A stretch of 64,000 nucleotides of DNA. It comes from Ustulina deusta (taxonomy: Eukaryota; Ascomycota; Sordariomycetes; Xylariales; Xylariaceae). The position numbers were made by a program, and so were the translations under genes. The DNA is taken from NCBI GenBank assembly GCA_023159155.1, contig JAJNNX010000011.1, positions 1,028,288 to 1,092,287 of the forward strand. Reading direction: 5' to 3'. This document shows positions 51,163 through 64,000 of this stretch, piece by piece (the stretch's first letter is position 1; the number at the start of each line of letters is the position of its first letter). The notes beneath the pieces were generated by a model, which worked only from the letters and a program-made list of their open reading frames with translations, did no database searches and was not told where the DNA came from.

Positions 51163-52600
51163 ATGAAGACGCTCTCCGCAGTCGCCACGCTTGTTGCGCT
51201 TGTGCAAGCCGGCCTTCGGTTTCCATGCTCGACCTTGACAGTGCAACGCCTTGACCCCGCCGGCGAACCTGGCCAGAACCCGTCTTCTCATGTTCATCAC
51301 ATCGTCGGCGGAAATGCCTTTAATGTTACTATGACCGGTGATGTTGGCGCTAGGGCTACTTGCACTACCTGCCAGATGGCTGAAGATTTCTCAAATTATT
51401 GGACTGCTCATTTGGTGTGCTTTAACTTTCCCCTCCCTTAACCCCTTAGTCTCCTTACCTCATCTGATCTGGCATCTTCTATGACACTAAGCCTAGAGAT
51501 CTTGACTGAAAAATTTTATGCAGTACTTCAAGCACCCAACCAACGGTTCTTACCACCGTGTGCAGCCAATTCCGGTTCAGCCCTTGTTAGGGGGCTCCAA
51601 TGGCGCCCAAGGAGGATTGACAGTCTACTATACCCAGTTCGATCTAAGCCGGGACAACCTCATGCAACAACCCGTCAAGAGCTTCCCACCGGTAATTCTA
51701 CCAAATGTTATCCTCTAACATCTAGATGACTAAATACTTCAGGGTTTCCGCATGACTGTTGGCAGTCCCACTGCCACCTCACGTTCGCACATTGGGCTCA
51801 GTTACCAATGCATGACAGGAGGTAGCAGAGGTGCATTACAAGCTGACATGCCTAACACACCATGTTCAGGTGGTATCTTCACTACTCACCACTTTCCTCC
51901 GTCAGTAAACCACTGTCTCCGGCCAGTACTGATGCCTATACTAATTCGGCTTAGATGTTGGGATGGCAAGAACCTTGACAGTCCAGACCATCAATCCCAT
52001 ATGTACAACACTGTCAACACAGACTACTTCAATAATGCTCCAGCATGTCCGGCATCTCATCCTGTCCGTGTACCACAGGTGACCTTCGAAACGACCTGGT
52101 AGGTACATTTGAGCCGCTACTGTCTTCTACCTCTTCTGCTTTCCTCGTCTTTTCATCAAGTTATTTTAGGGGCCAAGTCCCGCCGGAAGAGTTGTAATCT
52201 TGAGACGATACATTGATAGCTACCAAGGTCTTTGACACAATAAGAACTTACTAATATTCATTTCCGTCAGGGACACAACCAAGTTTAATAGCATGTGGCC
52301 TTCCGGGGCTCCTAATCCGTTTGTATGGAGCTTTGAAGGGAACAGTTACGGTACGCACGCGGATTACATGTTTGGGTGGAGAGGCGATGCCCTACAACGT
52401 GCGATGGATAAGTCCGAGTGCTTTTACGACGGCTGCGGTTCGATCCAAAAGCAGAACATGGCCATCGCCAACCAATGTCAAGTTCAGGAAATGGTTGGTG
52501 AAGAGACCGATGGATGTAAAGTTCCCTGACTTCCCACTACTCTCTATATCCATGCTAACCTGTATTAGGGCTCCCAAAGCTACCGGGTATGGCTATGTAG
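51163..52600 (+). CDS. Secreted DUF1996-domain protein, six exons
   Basis: Exons 51163-51414, 51524-51691, 51743-51900, 51955-52098, 52271-52515 and 52569-52600 encode 332 residues. The introns are 109, 51, 54, 172 and 53 nt, all GT-AG. Signal peptide MKTLSAVATLVALVQA (1-16) precedes the DUF1996 core: RFPCSTLTVQRLDP, then HVHHIVGGNAFNVT (43-56) and CTTCQMAEDFSNYWTA. Later segments are GFRMTVGSP, HFPPCWDGKNLDSPDHQSH, CPASHPVRVPQ, HADYMFGWRGDALQRAMD and a terminal DGWLPKLPGMAM. The phases of the last four joins each restore a family motif, which makes the splicing secure. This fungal family is extracellular, its activity is not established, and members are often cysteine-rich with a WSC domain; no WSC domain is present here, so this is the short form. 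The gene looks intact and lies at the edge of an 11-kb AT-rich block. Confidence 0.88.
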
Positions 52601-52980
52601 GCACAGTCGGGTGAAGTTGGTGAAAGCTTGCACGGTAGGGCGTCCACCGCCACTCTTTTCAACACGCAAACATAAAAGCTCCTCTACTCGACCCCTTAGG
52701 GATTATAGATCTAGGAAAGATTGACTAGTAACCCGCTATGATCTATATATGTCCCCTATGTATTACGAAACATAAGTCCTGCTAGGAATTTCCTTGTGCA
52801 CTATAGTTACCCCGCTGTTTCGCCCACTCCGGTTACTCTTCCCTCTGCTAAAAACGAGGGCATTCCCCTAGCCTGATACTAGTTTGGGGCAGGAGTGATA
52901 GATTTTGGATTTTAAGGCCTGTGTCTGGTTTGAACTGGTTATCCCTCCTGTCAAAATAAGTGGATATATATACAAGTAAG
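52601..52980. other. Downstream flank of the DUF1996 gene
   Basis: Normal-composition 3' flank. The change to AT-rich sequence occurs within a few tens of bases around 52960-53040. No gene is seen. Confidence 0.4.
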
Positions 52981-55900
52981 CAGAATATTTTGTATATTTA
53001 GAATAATTAAAAAAAAGAATTAAAAACCAAAAGTCCGGGGAAATCTAGTAATATATATAGTTAGAAAATAAAATATACTTAATTTTTACATTTTAACACT
53101 CCTATTTATTTTAAACTTATATGTTGCTTTAGTTGTTTTATATAATTATATAAAATATAACTTATAAATATAAATAGCAAATATAATATTTCGATATTTT
53201 AAAATTTTTTTAAATATATTACTAGATTTTCCCTTTTTATAATTCGTAATAAATCTTTTTTATAAAAAACTTTAATATATTAAAGTTTTAAAAGCTTGCT
53301 AGTACTTCTAGTGTTTTTATTTTATTTTATTTAAAGTTCTTAGCACTGGCTAAACTTATAAAAAACCTGTATAAAAAAAAAAAAAAATATATATAAGCTA
53401 ATTAGTAATAATATATAGATTACCTAGCTAAATATATATAGTTTTTTAGTTTTAAGTTATTAAAGCTTAAATAAAAATAATTTTTTATAGCTATTTATTA
53501 ATAAATTTATAATATATTATATAATAAATATAAATTTTAGCTATTAAGTATATTGTTAGTATTATATTATATTATAAATGTTTGGATTTTTTAAAAATAA
53601 AGTTTAAAAAAGTTTATTGTTTTTTTTTTAAAAATATTTTTAGCGTATAATTTAATTATTATATTTTAAATAAAGTTATAGTTCTAAAATATTATAGCTT
53701 TATTTTTAAATAGGTTAACTATTATTACTATAGTAAAAGTATACTATTTTATGTTTTTTATAGGTTTTTTATTAGTTATTTAATTAAAATATAAAAAAAA
53801 CTTATTTAAGTTTTTTTATTATTTTTTTAGTAGTTATAAAACGTGCTAAATATATTTTAAATATAAACATTAAATATTATATTATTAACTTTTTTTTTTT
53901 TTTTTCTTAAATAACTAAAAAATATTAATTTTAAATAAATATAAAGTATAGCTATAACTATAAAATTATAATATTATATTAGATATTTGGCTAATTAATT
54001 ATTAGTTAACTTTAAATATATTAGTAGTTTGAAAAAAAAACTAACTAAGTTTAATATAAATATATTTTTAGTAGCTAATAATAAAAACTTTTATTTAGTA
54101 TTATTTTAAAATAAATAATAATAAAAAAATCTTTTATAATAATAATTATATAATTGTTTTATTATTTTTAATTATAAAATAGCTTTATTAATATATAAAA
54201 TGTTTTATTAAAAATAGTAATAAGTATTAATAAATTTAAAGATTTTTTAAAATAAAACGTTTAAAAAAATAAAAGTTTTTAAAAACAAATTAAATAAATG
54301 TTATATAAATAAATATTTTTATAGCTTTTTAAAATATAATATTATTAAATATATAAAGTTTTGTTTATTTTTATTTTTATTTATTTTAAGCTTAAAATAT
54401 TTTAAAAAACTAAAAACTTATTTTTTAGTAGTATTTTAGTTAACTTATTTATTATTTATTAATTAATAAAAATATACTAAAACTTAATATTATTAATGGC
54501 TTATTATTTATAAATAAACTTAAATTAAATAGTTATATATTTAATGTTAATATAATATAAAAAATTATTTACTAAAGTAATAGCTTTTTAGTTATTTTTA
54601 TAAATAATTATAATAATTATTTTTTAAGTAGTGTTTAGTTCTTTTAGTAGTAATTTTAGCTAGATAGCTTTTTTAATAGCTTATATTTAACTAATATATT
54701 TAGTTTTATAAAAAAATAAAAATATAATAGTTTATTGCTTAAAACTTTAATTAAATATTTTAGTTGCTAGCATAATTTATATTAATATAACTAACTAAGT
54801 TTTAAAGTTTTTTATAATATATTAATTCTATATTTATAGTTTTTTTCAATATTTAAAAATATGGCTAACTACTAATTTATAGGCTTTATTAAGCCTTACT
54901 ATAAATTAACTATAAAAAAAATAACAAATATAATATTAGATTAAATATTAAATATAATATATATTAATAACTTTATAATACTTATATATTCAGCTTTATT
55001 TTTAAATATAAATATATAATTTATTAATAATAGTTTAAAAGTTTTAGTTTTTATAGGAAGATTTTTAGGCTTTATTTTTTAAAAATCAAAATTTTAAAAA
55101 ACTTTTTTTATATAAATATTTTATTTAAAATAAATTGTTTTATTAAGCTAGTCTTTTTTAATAGTTATTCTTAAGTAATATAAATAAAGGTTAAAATTTA
55201 TTATATTAAACTTATTATATAAAGCAAACTTTATTTTATTAAATTTTTTTATAAAAAAAAGTAATAATTAAAAGATTATTTATATAAATAATGATATACG
55301 TATGCTTTTTAATAAATATTTTAATATTAGCGTTTAAAAAAATAAAACTAAATCTTTTTTAAAAAAATAGCCAAAGTTTTATACTAGATTTTAAATGCTT
55401 GCTTTAAGCTATATAAAGCTTTTTATAATTTATATACTTTATTAATACTATTTTTGAATTTAGTTAATTGTTTAATATAAATTTTTTTATTTATTTTAAA
55501 AAAAAAAAACGCTATTTTAATATTTATTTGTTTAAGCCTAAGATTAAAGGCTTTAATAATAGCAAAAAATATTTTATAGCTTATAAGTTTAATTACTAAA
55601 ACAAAAATCCTATTATAATTAAAACTTTTTATTTGTTTAAAGTTTTGAATTATTTAGCAATCTTTATAATAAATAATCAACTTATTTAGTCTATGCTTTA
55701 GTTTAAATACTTATTTTTTAAACAATATTTTATATCTTAATAAAAGATTATAAAATATTTAAGTCTTATTATTAACTAGTAATTTATGTTTATTTCTTAT
55801 ATTTTTATACTAGTTATACTAATAAATATTATTTTTAGTTTAATTATTTCTACTAAAAAAAAAACATATATAATATTAATAAGTAATATTATTATTTAAA

Positions 55901-58900
55901 ATAGGTTAATATTAATTTAATTTATTACTACTTTATATATTAAGTTGAATATTAATAATTAAAGCTATTTAAATTATTTTACTTTAAAGCATAAATTAAA
56001 ATAGTTTTTTTAAATTTCTAAAAGTAGTATTACTATAATGTAGTCTTATAGTACTAATAACTTATTATTAAAATTATTAATTGTTTTAGAACTAATATTT
56101 AGTTTAAATATAAAAAGAAAGCTTTAATTATAAATAGTTTTATTAAACTAAAATAATATAATACTTTTTAAAATTTTTTTAAGTATATAAAAAAGCATTT
56201 CTTTTTAAAATAAATAATTTTATATTTATATTAGTTATATTATTTATATTATTTTTTAGTTTATTTAAGATCTAAAATCTAATACGTTTAATATTAGTTT
56301 TTTATTTAGTAATATTTTTAGTTCTTACTATTATAATTATTTTGCTAGCATTTAAAGCAAAGTATATTATTCTATATATAAAAAACTTGTTTTTAATAAA
56401 AGTATAAATTTAATATTTTTTAAACATAATATTATTTATATAAATTATTTAATTAGAATTTAAAAAAACAAAAGAATTTATAGTACTTTTTTTTTAGTAT
56501 TTTAATATAATATAAAGTTTTATTTTTTATTAAAAATAAAAGCTTAAACTTTTAATAGTTTAAAAGTATATTAGGTTTAATAAAATATTATACTATATTT
56601 TATAAAATCCTTTTTTTCTAATCTATTAATTAAATATAAATTTTTTAAATATATAATAATATAAACTAATATTAGCTAGTGATAAAAATTAATACTAAAC
56701 AAAGTAGCTATAATTAATAATTATTAAATAATATTTTTTAATATTTTTATAGCTTTTTTAGTAATACTGTTTTATTAATACTAATTAGTCACTAAAAAAT
56801 ATAGTACTATATTTTTATTATAATATTATATTTTGAAAGCATTTTTTATAAATATAAATTCTTAATTTAAAGTAATAGTATAATATTTTTGTTTTAATTA
56901 TTTTTTTTAGTTAAAAAAAGTTTAAAACAAATTTAAAAATTCTAAAATTAATTTTATAAAATATATCTAGGTTATTTTAATAAAATTATTTTTAATAACT
57001 ACTTATTAAGTTAATTTATTATGTTTTATAATTTAGTTTGCTTTAGTTAGCATACTCATAAAGTTTATATAGAATAATTTTAGTTTTTATATTTTTTTTT
57101 ATAAAAATTTTATATAAAGGGTTTTTTTTATTTATTTTTTAATATAAGTTTTATAAAAATAATATTTTTAAATAAAAAATATTTTAGTTAAATAGTTTAT
57201 TAAGTTTTTTAAGCTTTAGTTATTTAAATGTTTTAATTATTTATATTAGATTTATATTTTAAAATTAAATATAAAATAAATATAAAAGCTAATATTTAAA
57301 GCTATAATATTAGTAGTATTATATAGCTAATAACTTTATAATATTTATTTTTTTACTAAATAAAGTTATAATTAAATAATTAAATTTATTAATAAATATT
57401 TATATATAGTTATAATTTTATTAATTAAATAATATATTTTTACTATTTATTATTATATATTGGTATATTATAGCTAATATAAATAATAAATAAAAAAAGC
57501 TAAAAGTTTTATTTTATAATATTTTATTTTTTTTATAGTTATAATAATTATATATATATTGTTTATAATTATATTTTAAATAAAACTAGTAATATTTTTG
57601 TTTTAATATTTTAATTATTTTGTATTAACTTTAGTATATAATAATTAAAAACATATAAATTTTTTAAATTAAAGCTATATAAAAAAAAAAAAATTTTATT
57701 TAAAATAATTTTAAATATATATAGCTTTTTATTTTTATTTTTAAAATTTATAACTAGTTTTTTTATTTAATTAAATTTATTAAGTTAGCTTTCTAAAAAA
57801 TATTAAATAAAAAATCTATAATTAATATAAAATTTAATATTTTATTAAATAGAACTAATACTATTATTTTTTTTAAAGCTTTTTTAGCTTTAATTATAAA
57901 AAGCTTAACTATTTTTTTTAATAAAATATTAGCTATTATTTTTTTTTATTCTAGTTAATATTAAAAAATAATATTAAAATTTAATAAAAATTAGCTTAGT
58001 ATACTTATTATATTAATAAAATTTATTTATTTAAAAAATATAATAAAGCTTAATAATTAGTTATTATAAAAAACTTAGTTTTAAAAAGCTTAAAGTAGCA
58101 ATATTTTGAAATTTATATTACTACTAAAAATTTATAAGTTTAAATTAAATAAACTTGTTTAATTAATATTATTATTTTAAAAAAATATTTTATAAGTTTT
58201 TAAGCTATATTTTTTTATTATTACTAAATAATTTTTTTTATTATATTATATAAAGTATTTATTTTTATTTATATTAGTTAGCTAGGTTTAAAAAAAACTA
58301 AAATAAATATTTTATATATTAGTAGTTTTATATATTTAAAAGGTTATTTTTATTTTAGTCCTATTATAAATAAAATTTTTTTTTTTAATAATTAATTTAA
58401 AAAAGTAGCAATTTTACTAGTATAATAAATAAACATATAAATATAATTATAAAACTTAAAAAATAATTAAATTAACTTAATATTTTTAAAATTATTAAAG
58501 TTTTAATTTAAAATTGCTTAGATTTTTATAGGGTTAATTTTAATTTTAATTTTAGTTTTTATAACTATTTTTAAATAATTAATAATAAATATATTAAAAC
58601 AAAACTTCTTAATATTTTTTTAATATTTAGTTTAATATAAACAATAAATTATTTTTTTATAATAAATTTAATACTATTTTTTAGTTTTAAAATAAATTAA
58701 AATATTATTTATATAAATATTTACAAATTTATATATTAATAAAAGCTTATTATTAAATAAGTTTTATTTTTAAACTAAATAATAAAACTTTTTATTAAAA
58801 TATTTTTTTATAAGTTTAAAAAAAAATAAAATAATATAATTTGATAATTAATAATAATTAATAAAAATTTTTAATAATATTTAGTTTTATAAAACAAATA

Positions 58901-61900
58901 ATATTATAATAATTAAATATAGTACTACTAATATTTAAAACTAATATAATTTAATTTTTTAAATATATATATATTTTTTTAATAATTAATTATAAACTTA
59001 TATTTAATTAATTTAAGTTTAAATATAAATAAAATAAAAATAATATTTAAATTTATATTTTATTTAATAAAATCTATAGCTGATAGTTTATTTATAAATT
59101 TTTTTTTAAATAAAATAAACTATATAAATATTTAGTATTAATAAAGCTTAAAAATATATTTTTTATTATTAAGTTTTAATATTATATTAAATTTTAATTA
59201 TAATAGTAATAAAATTTTAAAATTTTTTTTAAAAAGAATTTTTTTAAATATAATAGCTAAAAAAATAAAAAGTTTTATATTAATTTTATATATTTAAGGT
59301 TTTTTTTTTTAAAATAAAATTAGTTTATTATTAAAAGTTTTTTATAATATTATTTAATTAATCTAAATCTATTTTTTTTATAAAATATTAATTATTTTTA
59401 AGTTTTTTTAAATAGTTTAATATAATTATTTTTAGTTATTATAAACTTAATTGCAATAAGTTTTTTTAAAGTTTTTTTAGCTAGTTATTTTTATTTATTT
59501 TAATAAAAATAATTTTAAAAATTTTATATAATTTTTTTAATAATATTTTAGTTTTTTTTTTTTAAAAGTTATTATATAAACTTTTTTTATTTTAAGTTTA
59601 AAAGTTTTAAGTTTTTTTTATATTTTTTTAGTTTTAGTTGTTTTTAAAATAATTATTTTATTTTTAAAAAATTATTTAAATATTTAATAATATTTTTTTA
59701 ATATTTAATTATATTAATTAGTATTTTTTTATATATTTTAAGTTTATATTTTATTATTTATAACTAAAAAGTTTAATTATAATTATTAGCAAAAATTAAA
59801 CTAATAAAAATAAATTATTTAGCTAGATTAATTATTATTTTTAGGTTTTTATTAAAATATTTTATTTTATTAATTATTTAATATTAACAATAATATTATA
59901 ACTAAAATTAATAATTTAAAATATTTAGTTTTTAAATTATTAATTATTAATTTTTATAATATATATTAAATATTTATAAATTTTATTAATTATATTGCTT
60001 TAGTAATTATAAAACTTTTAAAGTTTAGCTAAAGAAATTATTTTTATTTTTAATTATTATTTAATTTATTATATAAACTTATAGCTAATTATTAAAAAAA
60101 TATAATTTTTAATATTATATAAAATTAAAGTTTTTATTTTAATATTATTAATTTATAATTAAATAAATATTTTAAAAATAATTAATTTGTTTTAATTATA
60201 TATTTTAATTAAAATAAATAAAAAAACTAATTAAAAAACCTTTATTAATTTTATTTATTTTTAAGTTAAATAAACTATTAAAACTATTTTTATTATAGCT
60301 TTTTTTTATTAGTTAAATATTTAAAACTTTAAGCTTTTAGTTAAAATAATTAATTAATATATATATATTTTTTATTATAAATAAAATAAGTTTTATTATT
60401 TTAAAATAAATATGTTAAAATTTTTAAAGTTAGCTAAAAATTAATAAATAAATTTATTAAAAATTTAAAAATTTAAATTAGATTTTTATTTAATTAAATT
60501 AGCAAATTTAATTTATTAATAATTTTTATAAGCTTGTTTAATATTATATATTAATTTAATAATTTTATTAATAAATAATTTATAAAAGCTTTATATAAAA
60601 TTTTTTTTAAGTTTATATAAAAATAATTTTATCTTTAATATTTTTAAACTAAACTCTTAAATATAAAAATAAATTTATTAATATTTTTATTAATTTTATA
60701 TATTTAAATTTAAAATATTTTATAAATAATAATTATTTAATTAAAATTATAATAAACTATTAATAAAGCTTAAATTATTTTAATAATATTATTAAATAGT
60801 TTTTTAATTAAATAAAAATATATTTTTATTAATTTTTTAGTATATTTTTTTAATTAGTTTATAATATATTAAAATTAGTTTTTTATATTTTAATTTTTTT
60901 AATATAAATAAAGTTTAAAATATTAAAAAATAAATAAAATAACAAAACTAAAAAATTTAAAATTAATACTTTTAAATATATTTTTTATTATTAAATTATA
61001 ATTATTTTTTAAAAATAATAAAATAAATATATTAAAAAATTAATATTTTATTTTTTTTATTTATTTAAAAAGTTTTATTAAAACTAATATAAAATTATAA
61101 ATTTATATAACTATAATATTTATTAATATATTTTTAAATATATTATTTATTTTAAGTTATTTTAGTTTTAGTTTAAATTTTATTTTTTTAAGTTTTAATT
61201 TTTCATTTTTTTTAAATTTTTTTTTAAGTATTACTTTACTTGAAATATTTATAAAAAAATCTAATATTTTTTTTTTCTTTTTTTTTTATAAAAATATTTT
61301 TTTTAAAATTATTTAATAATAAAAAGCTAGCTATATTTAAAAATTGAAATTGTTTTAATTATTTAAAAACTAAAAATAAAATAAAAATATTTAAAATTAA
61401 ATTTTTATAAATTATTAGTTTTTAAATAATATAAAAATTAAAAATTATATTAAAATTATATTAAAATTAAGTTTATATTATAAAATATATAATTTTTTAT
61501 ATTAAATATATAATTAAAAAAAAATTTTTTTTATATTTTATAAATTATAATAAAATAAAAAATATATATTTATTAAATATTTATTAATAAATAATTAATA
61601 AACTTAAAATAGTATTATAATTAGTTAAATAAAGCTTTTATAGCTAGTTTATTAATATTATAAATAAAGATTTTAAGCTAAAAAAAAAAAAAAAAAAAGT
61701 TAGAATTTATAAAGTAAGTAAATATAAACTCTATATATGTAGCTGCAAAGTTATATGTTGGTCCGTATATAAACTTCCTATTTTATTGCTATATAGGTCT
61801 AGAATTCTTATAGGTCTTGCTAAAACTATACTAATTGTTATATATTATATTTTTTATTTTATAATTTTTAAAAAATTTCTAAAAATATATTTTATTTTAT

Positions 61901-64000
61901 AACTAAAAACTTATTTTTTATATATATATACTAGCTTTACTATAAACTTTTTAAATTATTAAATTTTTATTTTTAAACTATAATAATTAACCTAAACTAT
62001 AACTAATCAATTATTTATTTTTTTAGATTTTTATTATTAGGGTTTCTTAGTTTTTATATCTATCTTTAATAATTTAATTTTTTATTTTTTTGTATACTTA
62101 GCGCTTTGTAAGCAGCCTTTTAATTTTTAGGTTTTTTAGTATTTGCTTAATTAACTATATATATTTATAAATTATATTTTTTTTAGAACTTTTACCTACT
62201 AAAAAAGTTTAGTATAAGATAATTTTTTATATTATTATATATATTATGTTTTTAAAATATAAAAAAAATCTATTAGTAAGCAAATTTTTTTTAAATTATA
62301 ATTTAAGGTTTTTTACTACAAAAAAAAAAATAGTATTATTTATTAAAATTAAATATATTAAAATACTTATGTTCTTAACTAGGGTTTTTAAACTTAAATA
62401 TAACTACTAGAATACTTTTTAATTAGCTTTATATTAACTTTTTAAGCAATCTAATAACTATTATTTTTTTATAAATAAACTAAAAAGCAAAAATATTTAT
62501 TATAAAAAAATCTAACTTAATTTAAAAAAAAAATCGATAAAATATATTTTGTATATTTATATTATTCTTTATTAATTAATTAGCTTTATAAAATAAAATA
62601 ATTACTAATTATTTTTTTATTTTAAGTAATATTAACTAAAAAAAAAGCTTTATTTTAATAACTATAATTCTAATATATAATTTTATTTTTTTAATAATAT
62701 TTAGGCAATGTTTTATAACTTTAATATTTATTATTAAATTATTAAATATTAACTTTTAGCTATTAAGTTATAAATTTTTAAAAAAATATTCAAATATTTA
62801 AAAAATAATATTATATAAATAATATATATTAAACTATAGCTTTACTAATTATTCTAAATATATATAAAAAAGCTATATATATAAAACAAAAAAAATATAT
62901 TAAAAAATAGGTTTAAAGTTTATTAACTAATAATATTTTTAAAAACTTATATTTAGTAATTATATATAAATTATTAATATTTTTTATTTTGTTTAAAAAC
63001 TAAGTTAATAAAATAAACAATCTGTTTTTATTTATTAATAATTATAAAAAAAAAATTTTTTTAATTAGTTACTACTTGCTTTAAAAAACTTAAGTTTATT
63101 AAATATTATTTATCTAACTTTAAGGATTAATATAATTATAACTATTTTTTTATTAAGTTTTATAAATTAAGTTATAAAATAATTAAATAGTTTAAATAAT
63201 TGTTTATAAACTATTTTATATTTAGCTTATAAAGCCAAATAATAAATTATCTTTTAATATTTATAGTATTAATTAAAACATATTATTTCTATTTAATTAT
63301 TATATTAATAATCTAAATATTAAAGCTATTAATTATTTAAATATTTTTAGAAATAAAAAAAAAGATTAGTTATTTTTTAAAAAATTTGTTATTTATATAT
63401 TAGTAATTATTATAAAAAAATATATTAATAAAAATCCTAATTCTATTAGCTGCTAGGCACTATAATAAAAATTTTTTTTTTTATATTTTAGATTGTACTA
63501 ATTATATATTTTTGTAATTAAATTTTATAAATATTTATAATGCTTTAAGTAGAGTTTTATAAGTTAGAAATTAATAAATAAAATAATTAGGTAAAAAATT
63601 AATTAAGTTTATAACTAGAAATCTAAAACTAGCTTTTTTATATAAACTATAATATAATTTTTATAATATTTTAATAAATTATTTTATATATTTTTGTTTA
63701 GATTATAAGGTTTTTTATTTATAATATTTACTATTTCTTTTTAAAGCTTTAGTTTATAAAAAACTAAAAATATATAAGTCCTACAAAAATAACTATAGTA
63801 CTAGCTATTATTTTGTTAAATATTAAAAATTAATATTATAAGCTTAAATTTAAGCAAGTAACTATTAAATAATAATTTTTAAATATAATTAAAAACAACA
63901 AAAACTTTTTAGTAAATATTAATTATTATATTATTATTAATGAAATCTATAATATATAATATTTTTTATTTAATATTATAAATTAATAAACTAATAATTA
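52981..64000. other. AT-rich, RIP-like block without readable genes
   Basis: About 11 kb of nearly pure A/T with only scattered G and C and long A- and T-runs. No open frame of 60 codons is present. One small island with more G/C (about 61700-61850, including GTTGGTCCGTATATAAAC) stands out. Its appearance matches the interiors of elements A and B, so heavily RIPed transposons are the likely content. I could not identify LTRs, TSDs or tails here. The block runs off the end of the window. Confidence 0.6.

Overview
This window comes from the nuclear genome of a filamentous ascomycete (Pezizomycotina). Genes are split by short introns of about 47-172 nt with GT...AG ends and CTAAC-like branch sites. 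Small secreted proteins are present, and gene-bearing islands alternate abruptly with extremely AT-rich blocks. Those blocks carry the marks of repeat-induced point mutation (RIP): aligned repeat copies differ almost only by C-to-T and G-to-A changes. The species cannot be named from the sequence alone.

Layout. (1) 1-5.8 kb, gene island: a HerA/FtsK-like P-loop ATPase (-), an intronless GNAT/ankyrin-type protein (+) and a small secreted cysteine-containing protein (-). (2) 5.8-13.0 kb: one complete RIP-killed non-LTR retrotransposon (LINE, - strand) bounded by a 15-bp target-site duplication (TSD), with a younger, un-mutated 5'-truncated LINE nested inside it, which has its own 15-bp TSD. (3) 13.0-26.7 kb, second gene island: a fragment of the GNAT/ankyrin gene, an NAD(P)-binding Rossmann protein, a multiply broken 3-ketodihydrosphingosine reductase pseudogene, a full GH2 beta-galactosidase, three short uncharacterised genes and a tRNA-like/SINE-like module. 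(4) 26.7-47.4 kb: a nest of transposons. A short LINE fragment is followed by LTR retrotransposon A (26995-34397, TSD AATGG) and LTR retrotransposon B (38799-46295, TSD CAAAA). B carries an un-RIPed 278-bp GC-rich palindromic insert. (5) 47.4-52.6 kb, third gene island: a broken NRPS condensation-domain remnant, a DUF7708/STAND-like protein without a P-loop, an uncertain small ORF and a secreted DUF1996 protein with six exons. (6) 53-64 kb: AT-rich sequence with no readable gene.

How the parts relate. The genes do not form an obvious operon-like or biosynthetic system. Beta-galactosidase (cytosolic galactoside hydrolysis), the DUF1996 protein and the small cysteine-containing protein (both exported) and the STAND-like protein are typical accessory content of a repeat-flanked compartment. 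The strongest content of the window is the readable insertion history: several elements have exact TSDs, RIP is strand-biased in opposite directions in different elements, and intact insertions sit inside mutated hosts, so some transposition happened after RIP. Exon joins were chosen by eye from splice motifs, reading frame and family resemblance; no alignment or database search was run.
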